Below are positions 55,901-64,000 of a stretch of DNA of 64,000 nucleotides, piece by piece. The notes below the pieces were generated by a model. The model ran no database searches and was not told the DNA's origin. It saw only the letters and a program-made list of their open reading frames with translations. Each line of letters opens with the position of its first letter. Within the stretch, counting starts at the first letter, position 1. The position numbers and the translations under genes are program-made. The DNA comes from Comamonas sp. BIGb0124 (GTDB lineage: Bacteria > Pseudomonadota > Gammaproteobacteria > Burkholderiales > Burkholderiaceae_C), in NCBI RefSeq assembly GCF_003752175.1, contig NZ_RJVF01000008.1, positions 1 through 64,000 of the forward strand, given 5' to 3'.

Positions 55901-57241
55901 TCACCGTGTGGTGGCGGAATCCGGTGCAGCATTCGATGCAGCCTCGGAATCTTTTTGAAGCTGGCTCAGTACGTTTTGTAACGCGGAGTGACTGGTTTCG
56001 TCAACCGGGTCGAACCGGGTCACCTCGGCTTGGTAGGCGGGCCAGCCTTGCGTCTTGAGCCGGGCGATCAGTGCCGCGGCATCCTTGGGCGAGGCAAAAC
56101 CGCCGCTTTGCAGCAGAGTCTGGCCTTCGGCAGAGTTGAGCTTGAAATAGAACAGGCCATCGGCTTCGCGGTATTGCTTGAAGCTCGCGCTGCGCGTCGC
56201 AGCCGTGTTTCGGGCGGCAGCAGGCGCGGCGACGGCCACCAGCGGGCGCAGGCCTGCTGCTTGGCGCACCGTGGCCAGCAGCGGGGTCGCATGGGCGCGG
56301 GCCTTGGCTGCACCGGCATGCAGGATTTCCTCGAGACGCTGCGGATGGGCGATGAGGTCTTCGTACTGGGCTCGCATGGGCGCCACGGTCGTGTCGACCT
56401 TCTGGAACAGCAGGTCCTTGGCATCGCCCCAGGCCACGCCGTCGGCATAGGCCTGGCGCATGGCCTCGGTTTCAGCGGGCGTGGCAAAGGCCTGGTAGAT
56501 CTGGAACAAGGCACTGCCTTCGACGTCCTTGGGCTCGCCGGGCAGGCGCGAGTCGGTCAGCAGGCCGCCGATCAGCTTGCGCAGGCCGGCCGTCGGCGTG
56601 AAGAGTGGGATGGTGTTGTTGTAGCTCTTGCTCATCTTGCGGCCATCGAGGCCGGGCAGGGTCGAGACCTGCTCGTCGACGGCAGCCTGGGGCAGCACCA
56701 GGTGCTCGCCGTAGAGATGATTGAAGCTGCTGGCGATGTCGCGTGCCATCTCGATGTGCTGGACCTGGTCGCGGCCCACCGGGACGAGGTGGGACTTGAA
56801 CATCAGGATGTCGGCAGCCATCAGCACCGGATACATGAACAGGCCAGCCGTGACGTCGGCATCCGGATCCTGGCCGGCAGCGGCGTTCCGGTCGACCGAG
56901 GCTTTGTAGGCGTGCGCGCGGTTGAGCAGGCCCTTGCCGGTCACGCAGGTCAGCAGCCACATCAGTTCCGGAATCTCGGGGATGTCCGACTGGCGATAGA
57001 AGGTCACGCGCTCGGGATCCAGACCGGCGGCAATCCAGGTCGCGGCGATTTCGAGCGTGGAACGCTGGATGCGTGCCGGTTCGTCGCACTTGATCAGCGC
57101 ATGGAAATCGGCGAGGAAATAGAAACTCTGGGTGTCGGGCTGGCGGCTGGCTTCGATGGCCGGACGAATGGCGCCGACATAGTTGCCCAGATGGGGCGTG
57201 CCCGTCGTGGTGATTCCCGTGAGTACACGTTGAATGGTCAT
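55901..57241 (-). CDS. trpS: Tryptophanyl-tRNA synthetase with C-terminal extension
   Basis: A 446-residue enzyme charging tRNA-Trp. The class I motifs are GTPHLGNY (HIGH) and LDGRKMSKSYNNTIPLF (KMSKS), with VPVGRDQVQHIEMARDIASS between them. Bacterial TrpS is usually about 330-350 residues. Here roughly 100 residues follow, starting with a linker rich in Ala and then a unit reading SFKQYREADGLFYFKLNSAE, then GQTLLQSGGFASPKDAAALI. This resembles the YegP/DUF1508 fold. The function of this appendage is unknown. Confidence 0.96.
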   Translation of the reverse strand: MTIQRVLTGITTTGTPHLGNYVGAIRPAIEASRQPDTQSFYFLADFHALIKCDEPARIQRSTLEIAATWIAAGLDPERVTFYRQSDIPEIPELMWLLTCVTGKGLLNRAHAYKASVDRNAAAGQDPDADVTAGLFMYPVLMAADILMFKSHLVPVGRDQVQHIEMARDIASSFNHLYGEHLVLPQAAVDEQVSTLPGLDGRKMSKSYNNTIPLFTPTAGLRKLIGGLLTDSRLPGEPKDVEGSALFQIYQAFATPAETEAMRQAYADGVAWGDAKDLLFQKVDTTVAPMRAQYEDLIAHPQRLEEILHAGAAKARAHATPLLATVRQAAGLRPLVAVAAPAAARNTAATRSASFKQYREADGLFYFKLNSAEGQTLLQSGGFASPKDAAALIARLKTQGWPAYQAEVTRFDPVDETSHSALQNVLSQLQKDSEAASNAAPDSATTR

Positions 57242-57302
57242 GTTGTTCGATCGCGGGCGGGCAGTCCGCCTGTAGCGACTATTTACTACAAAAAAGATCG
57301 TT

Positions 57303-57965
57303 TCAGGCCAGGAGACGCAGCGGTGACAACAGTAGATTGATGATGCTGGAGCCCAGCAGAATCAAGGGGCGCAACCAGAGCGACCCCATCACGCCGGCGA
57401 CGACCAGGCCGAGGACGATGAAAAAACCGTAAGGTTCGATGCGGCTCACGGCCTGTGCCTGCTTCCAGGGTAGCAGAGCCACCAGCACCCTGCCGCCGTC
57501 GAGCGGAGGGATAGGAAAGAGGTTGAAGGCCCACATCACCAGATTGACCAGAATGCCGGCCCGTGCCATTTCAAGGAAAAAACGCTCGTCGATGCCCGAG
57601 AGCAGCATCGTGAAAAGCACGAGCGCCCAGAGTATGGCCTGAGCGAAGTTGGACATGGGCCCCGCCAGCGCGACCCAGATCATGTCGCGCCGTGGATTGC
57701 GCAGATGGCTGAAATTGACGGGCACCGGCTTGGCATAACCGAACAGGAATGCACCCGAGGTTGCGAAGTACAGCAGCACCGGCATCAGGATGGTGCCGAT
57801 GGGGTCGATGTGCTTGAGGGGATTGAGCGTCAGCCGGCCCATCATGGCGGCCGTGTTGTCGCCGAAGTGGCGGGCTGCATAGCCATGCGCTGCCTCGTGG
57901 ACCGTGATGGCGAACAGCACGGGCAGGGCATAGATCAGAACGGTTTGGAGGATGTCGGCATTCAC
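57303..57965 (-). CDS. Site-2 protease family membrane metalloprotease
   Basis: A 220-residue M50-type protein with about five to six helices. The zinc motif is HEAAHGYAARHFG (HExxH) and the third ligand region is NLFPIPPLDGGRVLVALLPW. This short form, without PDZ domain, is widespread next to trpS in betaproteobacteria. It would cleave transmembrane substrates; targets are unknown. It lies 61 bp from trpS on the same strand and so may share its transcript. Confidence 0.93.
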   Translation of the reverse strand: MNADILQTVLIYALPVLFAITVHEAAHGYAARHFGDNTAAMMGRLTLNPLKHIDPIGTILMPVLLYFATSGAFLFGYAKPVPVNFSHLRNPRRDMIWVALAGPMSNFAQAILWALVLFTMLLSGIDERFFLEMARAGILVNLVMWAFNLFPIPPLDGGRVLVALLPWKQAQAVSRIEPYGFFIVLGLVVAGVMGSLWLRPLILLGSSIINLLLSPLRLLA

Positions 57966-58015
57966 AATGGACTATTGTCGCATCCGGAAACGATGTTGCC
58001 GCGTAAAGTCCGCTT

Positions 58016-58693
58016 TCAGTCGCCGCCCACGATTTCGTAAGGACCGCCGCGGGCCAGCGCGCGGGCATAGGCCGGCCGGGCATGGACGGTTTCGAGGAAG
58101 GTCCGCAGCGCCGGATAACGCACGTCCAGCCCCCCGCGTGCAGCGGCCGCCTCGAGCGGGAAACTCATCTGAATATCGGCGGCACTGAAGGTTTCCCCAG
58201 CGAACCAGGGGCTCCGGGCCAGGGTCGACTCCATGTATTCCATCTGTGCCGCCAACTGCGGCACGATGAATCGGCTCTTGACGCTGTGGCTGATGCGCTG
58301 TGCCACCGGCTTCACGAAAAACGGCATCGGCGTGCGTTCGATCTTGTCGAAAACAAGTTTCAGCAGCAACGGCGGCATGGCCGAGCCTTCCGCAAAATGC
58401 AACCAATAGCGGTACTTCAAATGGTCGTCGGTGCCGGCGGGGGGGATCAGTCGGCCGTGTCCGTGACGCTCGACGAGGTACTCGATGATGGCACCCGACT
58501 CGGCAACCACCCGGTCACCGTCGGTGATGACCGGCGACTTGCCCAGCGGATGCACGGCACGCAGGGACGCCGGCGCCAGCATGGTTTCCGGATTGCGTTT
58601 GTAGCGCTGGATCTCGTACGGCAGTTCCAGCTCTTCGAGCAACCACAGCACCCGCTGCGAACGCGAGTTGTTGAGGTGATGGACGGTGATCAC
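58016..58693 (-). CDS. Glutathione S-transferase family protein
   Basis: A 225-residue GST. The thioredoxin-like domain begins VITVHHLNNSRSQRVLWLLE and has HPLGKSPVITDGD (cis-Pro) and VAESGAIIEYLVERHG for glutathione binding. The helical domain follows (WFAGETFSAADIQMSFPLEA). It starts at GTG 58693, with GAAAG 9 bases upstream. The substrate is unknown. It lies directly downstream of the enoyl-CoA hydratase gene, 23 bp away, probably on one transcript. Confidence 0.9.
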   Translation of the reverse strand: MITVHHLNNSRSQRVLWLLEELELPYEIQRYKRNPETMLAPASLRAVHPLGKSPVITDGDRVVAESGAIIEYLVERHGHGRLIPPAGTDDHLKYRYWLHFAEGSAMPPLLLKLVFDKIERTPMPFFVKPVAQRISHSVKSRFIVPQLAAQMEYMESTLARSPWFAGETFSAADIQMSFPLEAAAARGGLDVRYPALRTFLETVHARPAYARALARGGPYEIVGGD

Positions 58694-58716
58694 GGCAAGC
58701 TTTCGAACGATGGCGT

Positions 58717-59496
58717 TCAGCGGTTCTTGAAGACCGGCTGGCGTTTCTCGACGAAGGCCTGCATGCCTTCCTTCTGGTCTTCGGTGCCGAAGAGGGCGTG
58801 GAACAGCCGGCGCTCGAACTGGATGCCGTCGCCCAGGCCACTCTCGAAGGCCCGGTTGACGGACTCCTTGGCCGCCATCACGGCCAACTGGCCGTAGCCC
58901 GCGATGAGCAGGGCGGCGCCCAGCGCCTCTTCGAGCAGCTTGTCGGTGGGAACGATGCGGCTGACCAGGCCGGCCCGTTCGGCTTCGCCGGCATCCATCA
59001 TGCGGCCGGTGAGGGCCAGGTCCATGGCCTTGGCCTTGCCGACGGCGCGTGGCAGCCGTTGCGTGCCGCCCGCACCGGGAATCACGCCCAGCTTGATTTC
59101 GGGTTGGCCGAACCGGGCGTTCTCGGCCGCGATCAGCATGTCGCACATCATGGCGAGCTCGCAGCCGCCACCGAGCGCATAACCGGAAACGGCGGCAATC
59201 ACGGGTTTGCGGACCTTGGCCACGGCTTCCCAGTTGCGCGAGATGTAGTTGCCGCCATAGGCGTCAGCAAAACCGTAGCCCGCCATGCGGCTGATATCGG
59301 CGCCGGCGGCAAAGGCCTTCTCGCTGCCGGTGATGACGATGGCGCCGATGGCCGGATCGGCATCGAACGCGAGCAGGGCTTGGCCCAGTTCGTCCATCAG
59401 CTCGTCGTTGAGGGCATTGAGTTGTTTGGGACGGTTGAGCGTGATGAGGCCGACTTTTTCGCCTTCGGTTCGGACCAGGATGTTCTGATAAGTCAC
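58717..59496 (-). CDS. Enoyl-CoA hydratase
   Basis: A 259-residue crotonase. The oxyanion-hole motifs are [13 protein letters not shown] and [20 protein letters not shown]; the catalytic glutamates are in [20 protein letters not shown]. This is very close to the short-chain FadB1/PaaF-type hydratases. It starts at GTG 59496, preceded by GGAGA. It acts on 2-enoyl-CoA in fatty-acid or amino-acid degradation. Confidence 0.95.
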   Translation of the reverse strand: MTYQNILVRTEGEKVGLITLNRPKQLNALNDELMDELGQALLAFDADPAIGAIVITGSEKAFAAGADISRMAGYGFADAYGGNYISRNWEAVAKVRKPVIAAVSGYALGGGCELAMMCDMLIAAENARFGQPEIKLGVIPGAGGTQRLPRAVGKAKAMDLALTGRMMDAGEAERAGLVSRIVPTDKLLEEALGAALLIAGYGQLAVMAAKESVNRAFESGLGDGIQFERRLFHALFGTEDQKEGMQAFVEKRQPVFKNR

Positions 59497-59704
59497 GGCG
59501 GGTCTCCGGTGGAATGGCACTGCCGCCCGGTCTGTCCGGGCGTCGGAGCGGCACAAGAATCTGTGCCGTTCCGGTTGTCCACTATAGCGAAGATGCCTGC
59601 CGCCACGGCCGGTCCGGTGTGGGGCCCGGAGCCGTTCGGGAGCCGGTGCTGTCGCCCAGCGGACAACCCGGCCAGTAAAGCGCCGGGACTCTCGCGGCTC
59701 AGGC

Positions 59705-60520
59705 TCAGGCCGCGAGGCTGGCGTGCAGCGGCGTGACATCGTGCCAGGCGGTGCCCGACACGGGGTCGGCCACGACCACCCCGGGTGCGTGGGCGAGCCC
59801 GGCGACGGCCTGTTCGAGGTGCTGGCGGGCGATGTCGGGCCGGTTGTTCTGCTGGCTCAGGTGCGCTCCGACCACCAGCGCCAAGGCATCGTGCATGAGG
59901 GCGGCGACCATTTCGGCGGCCACCGCATTGGCGAGGTGGCCATGGCTGCCCGAGATGCGGCGCTGCAGGAAGTAGGGATAGGACGAGGCCGCCAGCAGCG
60001 CGGGATCATGGTTGCTCTCGATGATCAGCGCGTGGCACTGCTGCAGGTGCTGCATGACATGGGGCGTGGGCATGCCCAGGTCGGTTGCGATGCCCAGCTT
60101 GTGCACCCCGTCCGTACAACTGAGTTGCAGGGGTTCGCGCGCGTCGTGCGGCACTGTGAAAGGTGTGAAGCGGATGTCGCCGAGGGTCACCGGCTGGTTG
60201 TCGCGTGCCTCGCACCAGGCTTGGCCAAAATCCAGGCGAGGCAGCGCAGAGCGGGTGCCCGCGCTCATCCAGACCGGCTTGTCGTACCGGTGGACCAGTT
60301 TTTCCACGCAGCCGATGTGGTCGCTGTGCTCGTGGGTGATGAAGATGCCGTCGATATCGTCGATCGCCAAGCCGGCTGCGGCCAGCCGGGTCTGCAACTG
60401 CCGGATGCCCAGCCCGCAGTCGACCAGCAGCCGTGTCGGGCGCAGGCTGTGCGGCTGCTGGGCTTCGACCACGGTGGCATTGCCCGTGCTGCCGCTGGCG
60501 AGGTTACGGAAACGAAGCAT
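59705..60520 (-). CDS. MBL-fold metallohydrolase (YycJ/WalJ-like)
   Basis: A 271-residue metallo-beta-lactamase-fold enzyme. [20 protein letters not shown] is the usual beginning, the metal motif is [18 protein letters not shown], and a later His occurs in [15 protein letters not shown]. The family is thought to act on nucleic acids or as phosphodiesterases. ATG 60520 excludes a poor 41-codon upstream part. It follows dapA and bamC in the same direction, the usual order in Burkholderiales. Confidence 0.92.
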   Translation of the reverse strand: MLRFRNLASGSTGNATVVEAQQPHSLRPTRLLVDCGLGIRQLQTRLAAAGLAIDDIDGIFITHEHSDHIGCVEKLVHRYDKPVWMSAGTRSALPRLDFGQAWCEARDNQPVTLGDIRFTPFTVPHDAREPLQLSCTDGVHKLGIATDLGMPTPHVMQHLQQCHALIIESNHDPALLAASSYPYFLQRRISGSHGHLANAVAAEMVAALMHDALALVVGAHLSQQNNRPDIARQHLEQAVAGLAHAPGVVVADPVSGTAWHDVTPLHASLAA

Positions 60521-60667
60521 GTCGAAACGGGGCTCCGAAAAGCGCGGACTTAAAAGACAACAAGCAGCCCGAGGCTGCCTGCATGGAGAAAACCTGGCGG
60601 GGCAGGGCGGCGTACCCGGTCGACCGGACCGGACGCGCCACACCTGGGCCGCAGGCGAGGACCTGGA

Positions 60668-61786
60668 TTACTTCAGGTCGTCGGCCAGGATGGAAACGAT
60701 GCGCTGGGCATTGTTCGAGCTTTCGGCTGCGCCGCTGCTGTTGAGCACGGTGACCACGCTGCTGCTGCCCTGGCTGCGCACCACGATGCGGTACTGCTGG
60801 GGAGCCGGACCCGTCGCGGTGGCGCCGAGCATGCGGCTGAAGAAGCCAGGCTGCTTCTGGGGGCCATCGGTCGGCGGCACGTAACGCACGTAGTACACGC
60901 CTTGGGCGCGGTCGCGGTCTTCGACCGTGAAGCCGGTGCGATCCAGGCTCAGGCCGACACGACGCCAGGCGCGGTCGAAGTCGTCGTTGAGCTCGACGGC
61001 CGGCTGGCCGTTGATCGTGCTCACCTTGGCGGGCGCGGTGACCGGAGCCGAAGCCGCTGCCACGGTCTGTGCACGCTGCTCGTCGACACCCAGGCGCACC
61101 ATCAGGCGGCGCAGGAACTCGGTTTCGAGCTCGGGGTCGGCGTCGCGGGGAGCCCAGATGGTCGAACCGATCGCACTCAGGCTGGTCTTGGTGTCGGGGG
61201 CGACTTCCTGCATGCCGCGGTGGGTGATGTAGATCTCCGTGCCGTTGCTCGAGCGCTCGATGCGTGTGCGGAACTTGTCGCGTTCGCCGGTCGAGTACAG
61301 GCCGTCGAACACCTTGCCCAGCGTGTTGCGGATGAAATCCTGCGGAATCTTGGCGCGGTTCTCGGCCCAGTCGGTTTCCATGATGCCCAGGCGCTCGTCG
61401 TCCTGCACCAGCAGGAAGCCGTTTTCCTGCCAGAAGTCACGCAACTGGGGCCAGACTTTTTCGGCCGGCAGGCTGACCACCAGCCAGCGCTGCGAGCCCT
61501 GGCGTTCGATGCGCACGTCGCCCACGGCGTTGGCGGCAACCGGCGCCTGTTTGGCCGCTGCACCGGGCTGGGCCACACCCATGCTGCTGGCCGTCACGGC
61601 ATCGCCGGGCAGCGCATAACGGGTCTGCGAGGTCAGCTGGTTCAGATCGGGCGGAACTTCGAGAGTAGGAGCACGCTGGGCACTGCGGTAGTTGACTTTT
61701 TCTGATTGGAGGCCTGTGCTGGTGCACGCAGCCAGGGAGCAGGCCACGGCCAGAAGCGACAGGCGGGCAAAAGGATGTGCGAGCAT
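60668..61786 (-). CDS. bamC: Outer-membrane assembly lipoprotein BamC
   Basis: A 372-residue lipoprotein of the BAM complex that inserts outer-membrane proteins. The lipobox is LLAVACSLAACTSTG. The conserved N-terminal unstructured part (YRSAQRAPTLEVPPDLNQLT) binds BamD, and two helix-grip domains follow (about residues 95-215 and 255-370). It lies 21 bp after dapA, matching the dapA-bamC (dapX/nlpB) order known in other proteobacteria. Confidence 0.94.
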   Translation of the reverse strand: MLAHPFARLSLLAVACSLAACTSTGLQSEKVNYRSAQRAPTLEVPPDLNQLTSQTRYALPGDAVTASSMGVAQPGAAAKQAPVAANAVGDVRIERQGSQRWLVVSLPAEKVWPQLRDFWQENGFLLVQDDERLGIMETDWAENRAKIPQDFIRNTLGKVFDGLYSTGERDKFRTRIERSSNGTEIYITHRGMQEVAPDTKTSLSAIGSTIWAPRDADPELETEFLRRLMVRLGVDEQRAQTVAAASAPVTAPAKVSTINGQPAVELNDDFDRAWRRVGLSLDRTGFTVEDRDRAQGVYYVRYVPPTDGPQKQPGFFSRMLGATATGPAPQQYRIVVRSQGSSSVVTVLNSSGAAESSNNAQRIVSILADDLK

Positions 61787-61807
61787 GTTTTCCTAGAACA
61801 AAAAAGA

Positions 61808-62695
61808 TCAGTCGATCAGGCCGCCGGCTTGCAGGGCGGACTCGACGGTGGCGTGGAATTCCGGCGACAGCGGTGTCATCGGCAGGCGCAGCGTGGGACC
61901 GGCCAGGCCCATGCGGTGCATGGCCCACTTGACCGGGATCGGGTTGGGTTCGACGAACAGTGCACGGTGCAGCGGCAGCAACTGGCGCTGCAGAGCCATG
62001 GCCTGCGGCGCATTGCCGGCGATGGCCGCCACGCAGAGCTCATGCATCAGGCGCGGTGCCACGTTGGCCGTCACGCTCACGTTGCCATGGCCGCCGCAGA
62101 GCATCAGCGCCACGGCCGTGGGGTCGTCGCCCGAGTAGATGCCGAAGCCTTCGGGTGCTTCCTTGATCAGCCACTGGGCCCGTTCGATGTTGCCGGTGGC
62201 TTCCTTGACGCCGACGATGCCCGGCACCTGGGCCAGACGCAGCACGGTGTGGTGCTGCATGTCGGCGACGGTGCGGCCGGGCACGTTGTACAGCATGATG
62301 GGCAGGTCGCCCACGGCTTCGGCAATGGCCTTGAAATGCTGATACTGGCCTTCTTGCGTCGGCTTGTTGTAGTAGGGGACCACCTGCAACTGGCAGTCGG
62401 CACCCACGCCGCGCGCGTACTTGGCCAGTTCGATGGCTTCGGCGGTGGAGTTCGCGCCGCAGCCGGCCATGATGGGCACGCGTTTGGCAGCCTGCTCGAC
62501 CGACACGCGGATGATCTCGCAGTGTTCTTCGACATTGACGGTGGGCGACTCGCCCGTGGTACCGACCACGCCGATGCAGTCGGTTCCTTCGGCAATGTGC
62601 CAGTCGATGAGCTTGCGCAAAGCCGGATAGTCAACGCTACCGTCTTCGTGCAAGGGAGTGGTCAGAGCAACGATGCTGCCTGTGATGAGTGTCAT
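61808..62695 (-). CDS. dapA: 4-hydroxy-tetrahydrodipicolinate synthase
   Basis: A 295-residue lysine and diaminopimelate biosynthesis enzyme that condenses pyruvate with aspartate semialdehyde. The active-site residues are visible: [11 protein letters not shown] (Thr pair), [14 protein letters not shown] (Tyr) and [15 protein letters not shown] (Schiff-base Lys). ATG 62695 starts the typical [14 protein letters not shown]; a frame 12 codons upstream is unlikely. It is followed by bamC. Confidence 0.97.
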   Translation of the reverse strand: MTLITGSIVALTTPLHEDGSVDYPALRKLIDWHIAEGTDCIGVVGTTGESPTVNVEEHCEIIRVSVEQAAKRVPIMAGCGANSTAEAIELAKYARGVGADCQLQVVPYYNKPTQEGQYQHFKAIAEAVGDLPIMLYNVPGRTVADMQHHTVLRLAQVPGIVGVKEATGNIERAQWLIKEAPEGFGIYSGDDPTAVALMLCGGHGNVSVTANVAPRLMHELCVAAIAGNAPQAMALQRQLLPLHRALFVEPNPIPVKWAMHRMGLAGPTLRLPMTPLSPEFHATVESALQAGGLID

Positions 62696-62809
62696 GTTCT
62701 CGGGTCGTCTGTTGAAACACCAGTCGAGCATTCTACCCAGTGCCGCCGCCCGGCTGGCGGGTATGCCGTACTGGGGGACGCTTGGGCGGCGTTCGGTGTT
62801 CCAGTAGCT

Positions 62810-63391
62810 CTAGAGTGAATATCGACGGGCAGGTTCCCCGCTTTGCGCAGCTTTGCTTTCGCGAACGGCGGCGATACGCTGGATGAAGCGTCCGGGCGGT
62901 GCCTCGAAACCGTCTTCGTAGGCCACGACCCGAAGGCCTGCACGAGCGGCGTGAAGCAGCAGTTCGCCGGGTTGCAGAAGGAAGTCGGGGCGGCTGGGTT
63001 TGCCGATGCCGGCGTGGTCGCGCGTGAAAGTTTCGTAAATCAGGACACCGTCTTCGGCAAGGCTGTCGGCCAGCGCCGGGAGCAAGGGGCGCCACAGGTA
63101 ATGGGTGACGACGACCAGGTCGAAACGCCGGCCCCCGAAAGGCCAGGGGGCCTGCTCCAGGTCGCTGCACACCAGCCTGGACGACGGAAGGCCGGGCAGG
63201 GCCTGCTGCAGCGAGGCGATGGCCTGCGCGTCGCGGTCCACCGCATGCAGGCCGAAACCCGACTGCGCCAGCCATCGTGCGTGGCGGCCACTGCCGCAGG
63301 CGACATCCAGGGCGTCGCCGCCGGGCCGTGCCAGAGCCGCCCATCGCACCACCCAGGGCGAAGCCGGCATACCCGTCGATCCGACATGCAT
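62810..63391 (-). CDS. Class I SAM-dependent methyltransferase
   Basis: A 193-residue methyltransferase. The SAM-binding motif I is ALDVACGSGRHARWLAQSGF, followed by LHAVDRDAQAIASLQQALPG, with RFDLVVVTHYLWRPLLPALA as motif IV. It resembles TehB-like small methyltransferases of unknown substrate. ATG 63391 overlaps the stop of the small membrane-protein gene by one base (TGATG), so the two are coupled. Confidence 0.88.
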   Translation of the reverse strand: MHVGSTGMPASPWVVRWAALARPGGDALDVACGSGRHARWLAQSGFGLHAVDRDAQAIASLQQALPGLPSSRLVCSDLEQAPWPFGGRRFDLVVVTHYLWRPLLPALADSLAEDGVLIYETFTRDHAGIGKPSRPDFLLQPGELLLHAARAGLRVVAYEDGFEAPPGRFIQRIAAVRESKAAQSGEPARRYSL

Positions 63392-63597
63392 CAGCGCACG
63401 CTCCCGCCGAAACACGACCACATCTGCTGCCCCAGCGTGAGGACCAGATCCGGCCGGGTGTACAGCATGAAGACTGCGCCCAGCACCAGACCGGCCAACA
63501 GCCACAGCGTGGCCGGCAGCCACCGGCGGTGGCCAGGGGCGACCGCCTGAAGGCGGGGTGGGTCCGCCGCGGAGGGCGAGGTGTTCAATCGAGGCAT
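63391..63597 (-). CDS. Small single-span membrane protein
   Basis: A 68-residue protein with one hydrophobic helix (LPATLWLLAGLVLGAVFMLY, about residues 27-46) and short polar ends. I recognise no family. Its stop overlaps the methyltransferase start by one base, and it lies 41 bp after the MFS gene, so it appears to belong to that transcript. Codon use matches neighbours. Confidence 0.65.
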   Translation of the reverse strand: MPRLNTSPSAADPPRLQAVAPGHRRWLPATLWLLAGLVLGAVFMLYTRPDLVLTLGQQMWSCFGGSVR

Positions 63598-63638
63598 GGC
63601 AAGGGTTCCCGGGGTTGATGCAGGCTCTGTCCGCGATC

Positions 63639-64000
63639 TCAGGCGGCCGCCGCGGTGGCTGTCGGGCGTGCGATGGGGGCCTCGCGCACGCCCAGGTTGA
63701 CGCCGGCGGCCAGCACGCCCAGCGCAATGGACAGCAGCCACACGATGTCGTAGCTGCCGGTCTGGTCGTACAGCACACCGCCCAGCCATACGCCCAGGAA
63801 GCTGCCGACCTGGTGGCTGAAGAACACGAAGCCGCCCAGCATGGAGAGGTGGCGCACGCCGAATATCTGTGCAACCAGGGCATTGGTGGGCGGTACGGTC
63901 GACAACCAGAGGAAACCCATGACCGCCGAGAAGATGTAGACCGAGAGGTCGGTGAGCGGGACGGCCAGGAAGACGGCGATGGCGATCGACCGCGCGCCGT
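63639..64000 (-). CDS. MFS transporter, C-terminal part (runs off the window)
   Basis: The last 120 residues of a major-facilitator protein; the 5' part lies beyond the right edge. Visible are helices such as VYIFSAVMGFLWLSTVPPTN, then GVRHLSMLGGFVFFSHQVGS, then FLGVWLGGVLYDQTGSYDIV, the pattern of oxalate/formate-antiporter-like (OFA) or monocarboxylate MFS proteins. The frame is open through position 64000. The substrate is unknown. Confidence 0.85.
   Translation of the reverse strand, partial: GARSIAIAVFLAVPLTDLSVYIFSAVMGFLWLSTVPPTNALVAQIFGVRHLSMLGGFVFFSHQVGSFLGVWLGGVLYDQTGSYDIVWLLSIALGVLAAGVNLGVREAPIARPTATAAAA

Noticed and set aside
1-64000. CRISPR array, tRNA or rRNA genes
   Set aside because: No regularly spaced identical repeats and no clover-leaf or ribosomal RNA signatures were noticed on either strand; short tRNAs could still be missed by eye.

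Overview
The window is about two thirds GC over most of its length and is packed with genes typical of a free-living, metabolically versatile betaproteobacterium of the order Burkholderiales. An Alcaligenaceae/Bordetella-like lineage is my best guess from the Bug-type (TctC) receptor, the TRAP transporter, the dapA-bamC-MBL gene order and the long TrpS. The genus cannot be fixed from sequence alone. No rRNA, tRNA, CRISPR array or intact insertion sequence was seen.

Layout. 1-7048: end of a TRAP transporter operon, a DMT exporter, and a minus-strand set (amino-acid binding protein, aminotransferase, RraA-like aldolase) divergent from a LysR regulator. 7143-9122: small unknown protein, exported alpha/beta hydrolase, small winged-helix protein. 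9414-15165: a LysR gene divergent from HpcH/HpaI aldolase, Bug receptor, SDR and Gfo/Idh/MocA oxidoreductase, facing a shikimate-dehydrogenase-like gene; this looks like uptake and catabolism of an unidentified hydroxy or sugar acid. 15481-21325: catalase HPII, a Fur-box-preceded siderophore receptor, and a NUC1-family nuclease. 21419-30518: a complete lactate operon (lldP-lldR-lldD-dld, all on the minus strand) with two perfect LldR-type operators, a degenerate SRAP-like protein, upp and a second LldP-type permease.

30519-32920 is a low-GC island that does not match its surroundings. It holds two diverged copies of a short leader-peptide-like unit, two tandem homologous small ORFs, an exported unknown protein, and what looks like the C-terminal end of an RTX-type protein interrupted by an in-frame amber codon. 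It is the most unusual part of the window.

33023-38732 carries a parvulin foldase and a tightly overlapping redox/envelope group (selO-msrB, yciB-bolA). 37104-44820 is fatty-acid metabolism: acyl-CoA ligase, fused hydratase/dehydrogenase, thiolase, later an SDR and a hotdog thioesterase. 44911-47712 holds an MFS exporter and a PAS-GGDEF diguanylate cyclase. 47845-53639 is a cobalamin uptake regulon: riboswitch, btuB, btuF, btuC, btuD and cobO, the ABC genes joined by GTGA overlaps.

53714-64000 is more core-like: a histidine kinase convergent with a NarL-type response regulator, trpS with an unusual C-terminal domain, a site-2 protease, GST, enoyl-CoA hydratase, MBL hydrolase, bamC, dapA, a methyltransferase, a small membrane protein and the end of an MFS gene. 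All functional calls rest on motif reading and remembered family sequences; no searches were run.
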